From the NCBI RefSeq assembly GCF_000283155.1, contig NW_004454225.1, forward strand, positions 2,070,386 to 2,134,385: a stretch of DNA of 64,000 bases, in the 5' to 3' direction. Of the stretch, positions 12,901 through 24,900 are shown in pieces. Each line of letters opens with the position of its first letter. Position 1 is the first letter of the stretch. Below the pieces are notes generated by a model. That model did no database searches. It saw only the letters and a list, made by a program, of their open reading frames with translations, and was not told the origin of the DNA. A program made the translations under genes and the position numbers. Origin of the DNA: Ceratotherium simum simum (Eukaryota; Chordata; Mammalia; Perissodactyla; Rhinocerotidae).

Positions 12901-15900
12901 AAGAAAATTAATGTGTAAGGAATGGTTCCTTATCGTCTTATTAATCCCTTTTTTCTTCTTTTTAATCTTCCCCAGAATTCTGGGTTGTTTTCAAAAACTC
13001 TTTCTCAATGACAGGAACCAAGTATTCAGATGGCCTGCCATCCAAGCACCTTGAGTTAGTTTTGTCTGTCAGAGGTAGAGGTGTAATTTGCCCAAGGAGC
13101 CACACACTCAGGACATTGAAGCTTATGTCAGAGAAAGCCCTTGTTCCTTTCAACTGCCCTGTCCTCCAGTCTCATTTCATTTCAGCTTCATAGGACAAAA
13201 GAAAAAAATATCTTAAACTCTTTTTTTAAAAAATTTCATTTGAAAGATTTCCGGCTCCCTCCAAGGATTTCTGCTCCCGACCCTCACCCTCCAGGCAATC
13301 ACTTGGACTAGTAAAGGCAGTTACAGACTGTGAAGGAACAGTGTTCTTTATATTAATAGCAACATGTTAAACATAGGTCAAGAAGGTATTAGAAATGATT
13401 TGAACTTGATTTATTATGTGTTTATGAAACTATCCCTGACAACTGGGAGAAGCACAGGGGAGAAAATGTGACCTGAGCCCTCAGTGGGATTGGGATAAAT
13501 GGAACTTAAGGGCTAGGAAGACGCCCCCAGATGGTAGGAGAGTAAAATGAGTAGAGCGTAGAGTCTGCCTGGCAGAGTTGCTCTCCTTCTCGAATAACAG
13601 TAGCTTGGCTCTTGGCTCCAGCAGGCCAGCTGAGCCTTGTGGTGGTGGGAACCCTGCTCACGCCCCGGGGGTGCCTGTGCTTGTGTGTTGTTGCTACATT
13701 TACTAGGGCTCTTTTTCGTTTTTCTGTGGTTACTCATTGTTCTTGCCTTCCCCTGTTTCGTTTGTTTATTTTGGTCCTTGATTTTACGTTTTTGACAGTC
13801 AGTTTGAAAAAGTATTAAGTACATTCTTTTTTTTTTTTTTTTTAAGATTTTATTTATTTTATTTTTTCCCCCCAAAGCCCCAGTGGATAGTTGTGTGTCG
13901 TAGCTGCACATCCTTCTAGTTGCTGTATGTGGGACTCGGCCTCAGGATGAACGGAGAAGTGGTGCCTCGATGCGCACCCGGGATCCGAACCCGGGCTGCC
14001 AGCATCGCAGCGCGCGCACTTAACCGCCAAGCCACAGGGCCGGCCCAGTATTAAGTACATTCTGACCCAAAATGAATGGTGGACCCTCTGAGACTCCATC
14101 AACAAGCCTTCCACACTGGTTTCACCTGTGCAGTGGGAAAACATTACCCACCTACACTCTTGCTAAAAGCCTGACACCCAAGGCTTGCCTGGGGGCTCAT
14201 GGCAAAGTAAATTCTGAACTCTCACTAATTGAAGCTATTCAAGCTCTGGGGTCTTCACTGTTGCATAAAGACTTTTATCAAACTGATCTCATAGATTCTA
14301 CCTTGACCTCCACCTACCCCATTCTCACGCTGCCAGTTCTCTTTCTAAAATACAAACTCAGTTATCTCTTTCTCTCCCTTGTTTAAAAATTTCTTTATCT
14401 CCTGTCTTAGAGAGAAAAGGTCCAAACTCCTTGGCCTGATACATAGAGACCCTACAGGACATGGCTCTTCATTTCTCCCCATCTCCTGCCTCACTTCGCC
14501 CATAGTTAGCCAAGCAGTGGAGTCACATTGAACTCCTCCTCATTCCCTAAACATGCCTGACTGTCATCAGTCAGAGCTTTGTACTTGGTTTCCTTGACTG
14601 ATTAGCATACCTGCCTAGGCCCTAGATCAAATGTCCCCTGTTCTGCAAAGCTTTTCTTCCCCCAGATATCCTTACTACAACCTCGTAGCTGCTGTTATAT
14701 CATAGTGGTTTGATGTGGACATTTCCATTTCAGTTGGAGAATCATTGGCCCTAGCCTTCTATCTGGCACAAATATTACCTAAATGAATAAGTGAATGCAT
14801 GAGTGCACTGGTATGGTCTTAATTAGATGGCAGTCCTAACAAATTTTTGTAACCTAACAAAGAGTCATCGCGTTTTTAGCAAGAAAGAGGCAAGATCAGG
14901 ATTTTGAATCAAAATATCTGTTTCTGAGTGAAGAAACTTCTTGTGACTTAGTCTTTCAGTGATAAATGAAGCAGTTCACGGGTTCTGCCTTAGAACTCTT
15001 AGTTACTGATACTAGAAATTTATAGAAAGACATAAAATGTGGTTCTCCTTTTAGGCTTCAGCTCTGGCGGCATGGACTACGGCATGGTTGGTGGGAAGGA
15101 GGCTGGAACAGAGTCTCGCTTTAAACAGTGGACCTCCATGATGGAGGGACTGCCCTCTGTAGCCACACAGGAAGCCAATATGCACAAAAATGGTAAGAGC
15201 AAGCAAAGTACTATGAGCTGGCACTGTTCTGACCCTCAGCAGGCCTTGATGAAGTGTCCTATAAAATTATTCTGAAGCACAGATCTTTAGCTTCTTCTTA
15301 ATGAGTCTCTTGATTTTTTTCCCCCCTGATCTTATGATCACCCATGAGAGGAAGATTGGAGTTGTGTGTATTTCAACTTATAAGAAACTTCAAGTGCTAG
15401 TTCTAATTAAGGGAGCAAAATTTCCCACCTGCAGTGGCATTGAGGGTAGTAGCAGTGAACTTGAGAGCGCCCGTTATGGTAAAACCTTAATAAATTGTCT
15501 GAGAGAACAGAATCAGTTTTTTTGAGGTGCAAGAGATCACCACAAACATATTACATGTTGACTATTTGAACGTTTTAATCTCCAAAGGATGACTAATGGA
15601 TCAATACATGAGATTTGAACTCTCCACGAAGCTTTCTAGTTCTTTATGAATTATGGTGCCTGCAAGACAGCAACTAAGGGCATTGTAGGCTTTGGTTGTG
15701 AATGTGGGTTGGCCCTTCATCGCCATAATTCTCTGTAAGATCTTCTCCATTTCCCTGTAAAACAGATAAAAGGTCTTAGAACCTTCCTTCAGCCTTTGTT
15801 TCAATGTTTGTTTCATTGGATGCTAATCACTTGGACTCAACTGTATCCATGAGAACCAAATATAAATAGGTGTTGGACTGCTCCTGCTGCGACTCCCTGG

Positions 15901-18900
15901 CAGGCCTTAGCCCCGTCAGTCTGAAGCCTTTCAGGATTCCTTTATGAATCACTCTTCACTGTGCCCATCCGGGAGGCTGGTGAAGTGGCCACATGGAGCT
16001 CTCTGTGTGCTATCCCTATGCATTATCATTTGATTTTGTGCTATGAGATCAAGAATAATTTATTGAAACTATAAAATCTGTTTCTGTACTGAGTAAGCCA
16101 AGCCCAGCATCTGTTGCTTTGGACACTTACCGTGCTTCCTTAGGCTGGATGAATCATCAGCTCCCCTTGCCCCCAGAGACATGATAGGTGGGTGACGACA
16201 AATACAAAATGGCGTGTGAGAGGAGATCTTGAAGGTAAACTATCCACGTGCCTTTTTAGAGCTTGTAGCTAGTGTTTTCCCCATTTCCTTAGCAATCCCC
16301 AAGGTAATGTAGCTTTTCATTTTCTCCTACTTCACTGTAACATCCTCTTGAGTCAAATTTCTGTCAGTGGCTCCAGAAAAGCAAATGACTTCTTAGCTGA
16401 GCACGGAGATAGTTTTGATAATACTCCTGCTAGGCCAAACCAAACAGATTATTTTAATCAATATTTACACAAATATTTTAATACATTACCCTGGAAATAA
16501 TTTTATCTGTTCTTAAATAGCATCCTAAGAATAGATCAGGTGACACATACAACATGTAAAATTCATTTGAGAAATAAGTAGAATGGTATCTCACAGAGGC
16601 TGAAAATTTTATTTAAAGTAAAAGCTCATTTTTTGTTAGTTGAAGGGAGTTTTAAGCTTTTCATTTTTTCCCTGCCTCGTAGCATATAAAATGCATGAAG
16701 GGGGCACCGACAAAACCGCTGAAATGCTCTCAGGAAGGCAGTGACAAAGGGTCTGCTGTTCTCGGTGTGTGGGGCCCTGGATCTCAGAGGGGCAGAGTTC
16801 ACTGCTGGTCTTGTGCTGGCGGAGACCAGAGGCAGGAATTCCATCTCACTGCTTTGGAATTTAAAGCAATTGCAGATGCTTTCTCGCCAGTGGCCTCCCT
16901 CTGTTTACACTGCTGCTTCCAGCTAAGCTAGGCCTGATCAGCACTTGAGGACTTGGGTGGGTAGTGTCAGTAGAAAAGTAGTTAAAAACCCTCTTATGTG
17001 CCACAGATTGTTTAGTATTTTTCCTGTTTCTCATTCTTGAGTCATTAGTATAGAAACTGGGGGCATAATGGTATGATTCGTAGTTTATGAAAGTTTCCTT
17101 AATTTCATAAGACCATGGAATTTTAAAACTGAAAGGAACATTCAAGAATGAGAACAGAGCTGTGTGCATAAAGTGAGAAGCTGAGAGGCTCAGAAAGGTG
17201 AAATGGATTGTCCACGGTCAGACTGCTCATTAATTATATACTGGCTCTCGTGTGGGATCTCACATTCCAGTGCTCTTTTGACTGCATAAGCTTCAGGATA
17301 ATGTGTTTGTTTGAGTTCCTCTGAATGTGAGATTGACAAGTCTTGTTCACAGGAGTCCTTTCTGGGTGTGAATTAATTTCCTCTCTCCTTTCTCAGGCGC
17401 TATAGTGGCCCCTGGTAAGACCCGAGGAGGGTCACCATACAACCAGTTTGATATCATCCCGGGTGACACACTGGGTGGCCATACGGGTCCTGCTGGTGAT
17501 AGCTGGTTACCTGCCAAATCTCCACCAACAAATAAACTTGGAAGTAAATCCAGCAGTGCCAGTTGGCCTCCAGGTATTGTCCAGGAAGTGTTTTTTCTGA
17601 GATACCATTTGTTTTTTAATTGTTAACTTCAGGTTCTAAACAGATTGCTTTTGCCACCTGCTTTACTAAGGCACTCACTTGGAGTAATTATTGTCTAATA
17701 AAAGCAAGGCATATGCTATGCTGTGGGAATATAGGAAATTTTCATTAGATAGGCTCTCTGCTCTATAAAGTTCAGTCAGGAAGGTAAGTTTGTGGACGCT
17801 GATCACCTACAAGCTAAGTTACCGTGTGGTAAATATTGCACAGGTATAGATAAGCTAAAGGAAGTCAGAGGAGTGGAAAATGGGGATAAAAGAAGGTAAC
17901 GTTGGAGCCAGGACTCAGCAGCATTCATCCGCGCATGGGATGCCTTGTAACCTGGGTTCTTCTGAAACGTCCTTAGAATTGATTTATGTATAGATTAAGC
18001 AAGTATTTATCATCAGTTAGCTTCCAGGTATACAGTAGTGAGTGCAATTATACTGTTACCTTTTTCCTTCTCTGTATTTTGATATAAGTAATCTATTTTC
18101 ATTGTAGAAAAATTTTTAAATTTAGTAAAGCAAAAATAAAATATTTGGTATATGTCCTTCTAAACCTCTTTCTATACAGAGATATTTGTGATATGATTAT
18201 GTATAGTTTCATTCTATTTAAGTAGGATCATTTAATGCATATTGTTCACATAATACATATTGCTCTTCCTGATCATAATTAGGAACATAAAAATTTATTA
18301 ATTTGATCTCATAGCTTTAAATATAATTTAAATTAACCAATAAAAAATTGAAAACACTTATACGTAATCTAAGCTTTCTCATGATAAGTCAAATTATTCC
18401 TGCTGGCTGTCCCTGGATGTTCCACAGAGCGGTGGTCATTTGTATTACGTTTTCTTTTATGCATCTGAGCCAGTTTCTGGTGACATATATGGGAGAGGTC
18501 ACTGATCTCTAACCCAGATTTTCTCCCAGTTTGTATCTTAGATGGCTGGACAGTTCTCATGAGCACCAGACTACTTAACCCTGCCTCCCGGCCCTCAGGC
18601 CTGCATTTCCCTGGGAGCAGGAACAGCAGGTACTGGGGCCAGGCCCAGATGAGCTCTGGCATCAAGTTCCCTACCAGAGAGACAGACAGAGAAAGTTGAC
18701 CTGTGGTAATGACACAAAGGTGCTGCTGGCAGAGTATATGTTTGGGCTGAATTTTTAAAAAAATTTTTGATGAAAATCTGAGATAAAGATTCAGTATTTA
18801 GACTTTTCACAGATCTATTTCTTGTATCAAAAAATAACTTGATTTTACCATGTTTTGAACAACCTCCTACCTCTAATATTTGTTCTCTTTGTCTCAGAAT

Positions 18901-21900
18901 TCCAACCAGGAGTGCCATGGAAAGGTATCCAAAACATTGACCCTGAATCTGACCCCTATGTCACCCCAGGAAGTGTGCTGGGGGGTACAGCCACATCTCC
19001 CATTGTAGATACTGACCACCAACTTCTGCGGGATAACACCACAGGTAAATAAATGAAACATCCCTTGTGTTTATTCAACACCCGGCATTTTCATATTTGT
19101 CAATCTGTGGCTTCATTTGTACTTGCCAGTATCTAATAATTTAACCAGAAAACATAAGAATATGTAGCTTTTCACATTTATTTTTTAGATATATTTTGTT
19201 CTCCCTTCTGTTGAAAGTTACATAAAATACTTAAAAGTTTCACTGGTGGGCCGGCCCTGTGGCTTGGTGGTTAAGTGCGCACGCTGCGATGCTGGTGGCC
19301 CGGGTTCGGATCCCGGGTGCGCATCGAGGCACCACTTCTCCGTTCATCCTGAGGTCGAGTCCCACATACAGCAATTAGAAGGATGTGCAGCTACGACGTA
19401 CAACTATCCACTGGGGCTTTGGGGGGAAAAATAAAATAAATAAAATCTTTAAAAAAAAAAAAAAAAAGTTTCACTGGTTAGGGGCTGGCCCCATGTCATA
19501 GCGGTTAAGTGCACACGCTCCACTGCTGGCGGCCCGGGTTCGGATCCCGGGCGCGCACCGACGCACCGCTTGTCCAGCCATGCTGAGGCCGCATCCCACA
19601 TAAAAAGTGGAGGAGGATGGGCGCAGATGTTAGCCCAGGGCCAGTCTTCCTCAGCAAAAAGAGGAGGATTGGCATGGATGTTAGCTCAGGGCTGATCTTC
19701 CTCACAAAAAAATAAATAAATAAAAGTTTCACTGGTTATACTGACATTTATCTGCAATATTTTTGTCGTGCTCTTCATGTTCACCCAAAGGGTCTAATTC
19801 TTCCCTCAACACCTCGCTGCCTTCACCTGGTGCCTGGCCCTACAGTGCCTCTGACAACTCCTTCACCAACGTTCATAGCACTTCAGGTACAAGTATGAAC
19901 TATTTGTTTCCCTTCGGTTAGCACTCTTCCATCAGGTTGCCTTTTTTTACAAAGGAAATTGGTGTTTATTTCTTAAGGAATACTTTCACAGAGGTTGAAT
20001 AGCATAGGTCAGCATAGATGGAGGCACACCTCTTGTATGGGCCATGTCCTTGAGGAGCTTCTAGTCCCACAGAGGTATGATGAGACAAATATGGCTTTAG
20101 GACAAGGCAGATGGTGACATAATTGCAGGGAGCTGTGGGTGTTCAGAGGGCAGAGGTTATATCTTGACGACTCAAGTGCTTTTCTTTTAACAAGTCTCCC
20201 AAGAGCCTCGGAGGCCATGGGAAGAACCAATTAAGTCCAGGTTGTTATTCCTAAGGCAGCCAATTATAGCTTGCTTTTTCTCTAAAAATCCTTCCACTTA
20301 CAGACAAAGGCTAAGGGGAGATGGCCAAGGGAAAAAAAGAGGACCTTTGATTAATTCTACCAACAGCATATGAAGTCCTTGTGTTTTTTTGAAAGACAGT
20401 AAGGAATGGAAAAGTTAATGGATAGAATAAAGCCTTTGAAGTCACTCACGTAACACAGTGCCTTATAGATTAGTAGACAGATCATTAGTCATTGGGAGAC
20501 AAATCATCTTGGTCTTGCAAAAGTTGGACTTTAAGCCGTTAAAATCATTAAGGCTTCTGATCTTTGTCTAAGCAAAAGCAAATAAAACAAATCCTTAGCT
20601 ACTTACTAAGACACTGCAGGTTAATGGCCTCACAAATTGTCTCTTTTTCTTTCCACCTCTGTGTCGTATCAACAGTACAACAATGACCTATCATTTATTG
20701 AATGCTCCTGCAGACCAGGCATGAATTCTAACCTTACCTTCACCAGCATCTGTGGGGACGTCCTGGTGTTATCCCCATTTTGTAGATAAAGAAACTGAGA
20801 TTCAAAGAGCTGATAGAATTTGCCTCAGGTCTGAGTGAGTGTGTAAAGGAGCATCTCAGCCGTCTGTGTTTCTAACCACCACCCTACGTTATACTTCTTC
20901 CTTTACACGTAAAAGCTCATTTTCACCTAACTCTTTTATTCCTGTACTGCCCATATCTCAGGTTGAACTATTTTATCGTTTGTCAATTGAACATTCACCT
21001 GAGAGATGACACCAGATCACCTCAGACTTGTCTAAAACTGAGCGTATGCTTTCCCACCCCCAAATGTGTCTTTCCTTCTTAACACTTTATTTTTCTTAAT
21101 GATGCTCCTGTGCCTCACTTAGTCACAAAATCTCAGTATTTTCTCACTCTTCCCTCTCTCTCCCTCACTCCCTGGATCCAGGCAGTGATGATGTCTCCCA
21201 AATGGTTTATTCTGCAGTAATATCTCTCACAGCCGTTTGCTGTCACCCAGGTTTAGACCCTCGTTTAAACACTACGTGCTAAATCTACTGCAAAAACTCC
21301 TGGTAGCATCTTCATCAGCCCCCAACCTATCTTGATGGCCTCCTTTACCTCTCTGCCCCTGTGAAATGTTTAGCCAAAATTGCCGGAAAACATATTTGGT
21401 ACAGAGGGAGTTGAAGCTGAACCTTGTTTATATTTTCCTGTCTCTCTGAGCCCATCTATTTGTGTAAATCCTTCAAGACCTGTCTTTGCAAAGCCTTTGC
21501 TGACAGCCCAGCATTATCTTTCTCCTCTGTGTATTGAACATATATGATGTTGCCTGGGGTTACTGATTCTGTTGTTCATCTATTCTGTCTTCCCATCTGA
21601 ACTTGAAGTTCTTGAGAATAACTGCTCATATTACCCACAACACTGATTTAGCCCCCTTACAACATAGTAATCCCTTAGTGATTATTTGTTCATTGTGTAT
21701 TAAAAATCTGTTTGAATGTTGACATCTAATATCCTGAATTAAGAAAAGTATAATTTTCTAATGTACATCCATTCAGTCAATAAGTATTTATAGAACACTT
21801 TAGTTCTGCTAGGGTTCATGTTCTGCTAGGTCTGTAAGACTAATGGCTTTAGGAATACTTTCCTTGAATTTATCTTCCCTTTCGGGTTGTGTTTAGCTAA

Positions 21901-24900
21901 GAAAGCAGTAGAGAATTAGTTATCTTATTAAATCTTTGGTTTATGTGTTAATTTGTCAGTTCAGAGTAATAGTCATTGAAAATTTTATGTTTAATAAGCT
22001 CAAAGAACAATATTATTTTGTATTGCTACTCGTAAATGTGCACTTAATATTTTTAGACTATAAATGTATATTTATGTGTATGTTGTGTGTATACATATAT
22101 ACACACACAAAATTTGTGTGTATTTATTGACAAAAGTGACCTATCTAACCTTATTCCTTCCTTAATTTTCTCATCTTATAGCAAAGTTCCCTGATTACAA
22201 ATCAACATGGTCCCCAGATCCCATAGGACACAACCCCACTCATCTCTCCAACAAGATGTGGAAAAACCATATTTCCTCAAGGAACACTACACCGCTGCCC
22301 CGCCCACCTCCCGGTCTGACCAACCCCAAACCGTCATCTCCCTGGAGCAGCACAGCACCCCGATCAGTCAGGGGGTGGGGGACACAGGACTCACGGCTTG
22401 CCTCAGGTGAGAAGGATCTGCCTAAAGGAGCACCATTGTTCAAACACAAGGGGCTTGTGTTAACACAAATGGTGAAGACGTGATGAAGTCTTCACGAGAG
22501 AGGCAATCGTGGGTGTCTGGTAGAGGAAAAAGTATCTCTTGAGTGGAAAATCACAGTCAATGTAAGACAGAGGGACCCAAGAACTCCCAAGGTACCAATG
22601 GAGTAAAAATGACTAATGGCAGAGTGAGAACTCCGGGAGGAAAATGTTGTCTTACAAGTAAGGCATAAGAGTATGTAGGGTCAAGGTCTAGGAAAAGAGA
22701 ACTGGCGGTTCAGTGACAAGATGAAGAAGGTCAGAGTGAGGTGGACGAGAGGAGATAATGTATAAAAGGAGTGAAGAAACGTGTGGGCTATGTGAAAATG
22801 TTTTTCCCTTACGGCTTTCTTAATTTTTTGATAGCTCTTCCTAATCTTTTTTTCTGGTTGCTTACAGCCTCTACCTGGAGTGATGGTGGTTCGGTTCGTC
22901 CTAGTTACTGGCTGGTTCTTCACAATCTCACTCCACAGGTAATCATGCTTTCTTGTGATTTTCTGGATAGGACTTGATTGTATGAAGAGAGGGAAACTCA
23001 GAGATGTGGGAGGTTGGCAGGTAGGAGTGCTCGTTTATTTCCTGGTCACTGCAGAGAGTCCAGCCTGCAGGGTTGGGTCTCCCCATCCCAAGGCTTGAAG
23101 CCTACTTCTGAATGGGGGATGTTGGCTACTCAGCTTCACACCCGTCTTCAGGGTGGTGTTAACGTGGGTAGTTTATAAAAAAATGAGAGCGGGGTGGTAT
23201 TATCTGGTGAATTCTGTTTAGCAGAGATAATTTGTTCTGTAGATGTGCCTGTCAGAATCTGGAACCAGCTGGGAAAAGGATGTTTCAAGTGTTTTAACCA
23301 CATGTAAAAAAGTTACCTCTTTTTGTGTTAGTTATTCAGCAAGACTTGAGGCTCAAAATTAACCATTTTTATGCTTCATAAGTAGTTAACCATTAGTCTC
23401 TGCAGTAGAAGGAATCTATCAGTTTCATAGCTTAAATGCCGTATAGGTGCTTTTAATTTTCCATCTGTTATCCTCTGTATGTAGATGGCATTACTCATTT
23501 GCTGTCATCAGAGCATGCCCTCTGGGTTGTTTATCCAGTGGAGGGGTTTCATTTGCACCAATCCACTCTCCCTTTCACCTTGGTTGCTTGATAACTGACG
23601 TATCTGCAGCAGCCTCACGTTGAGCGCTCAAGTGAGGTTTAATGAACCCATCGACACGGAGCCCATGACCTTTATTTGGACTTGACAGCACAACCTCTAC
23701 ACCACCTTGTTAAAAGGAGTCAATTATGCCTCCCTCCCTTTGACACATAGAATGAATTGTCTAGCATTTAATTCATAAATGGATTTATGCATACTTTACT
23801 AAGCCAGCGTTTTCCAGAGTGTTCCCAAGGGATATTAACAGGTCTCTGGCCTAATATGTTTGGAATGTATACTTGAGTAAACAAAATTAAGCAGATTTCT
23901 TCACTATAAGACTTCTTAGACCCTTTAATATGCTAACATGTATTATGATCCTCTGTGGGGGAATACAGCTTCTCCTAAATTTATTTGCCCATTGAACCCG
24001 TTTGTGGGAGTAATCCAGGGCTCGTATTTCAAGGTACACGTGGAGAAAGGCAGTTTCCTAAATATAGTTAATGTGAGGAAGAGTCTGAGTCGGCTCTTAA
24101 TCTCCATATCTAAACAACTCAGCTAAAAGACCCAGGTTATTTTTTTAGTTAATAGTTGACTGAAGTATGAAGATTTTATATAACCATCCTCAAAACTATA
24201 TATGCCTCGTTGTTTATAAGTTGTCACATAGTATGGTGGGCATAATATGGTTCGGGTGAGAGAAGCAATAAGGGATATACTGTGTTGAAAGGAACCTGGG
24301 CAAGCTAACCAGCTGTTTACTTCTGTTTTATCAAATGAAAAACAGCAAGTACATATGTATATATGCATAAAATGAATATAGGGATTGGCTGTGTTTGTAT
24401 TAGAAAGAATTGATTAATTTTAAAATCAAAACTACCTAATAGGAGACTAATCTCAATCACAGTTTAAAAGAAGGCTATAAGGGCATATCTTTGGTTCCTG
24501 GATAAATTTACTTTTTATGACCTAAAAGTTGTTTAGAGGACATGTATCCGGAAAAGTCACTGTGGCATACACTGAAATGCTTACATAGTTGATTCTCACT
24601 TACGAAACAATGCTAAGAGCTGTTTCTCCAGTCATTTTCTATAAAGAACTATAGTGAAATTGCCTGTTTTCATCCCGCAGATGAAACCACAGAATGTTTC
24701 CACTGCTGTTGCTAATTATACAACTTTTTAAGGCTATTCCAATGGTAATCTGCTTCCCTTCCAAAGAAATCACCTGAAATGTTGGACTGAGCAGCTTAAA
24801 CCTAGTTAAGATCTTGATACAAATAAATTAATCAGAGTGAATAAATAGATTTGTTCATCTGAGTCACAGATGAGGGCTGTTGTCTCTAATCACTGAATAT

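Larger units (their letters stand above)
7704..15054 (+). other. TNRC6B: TNRC6B intron, 7.35 kb
   Basis: Contains five EREs (10037-11051 and 12374-14046), and an L2-like piece at about 14390-14760. The parts at 7750-10000 and 11050-12370 show no recognised element or exon. Confidence 0.75.
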
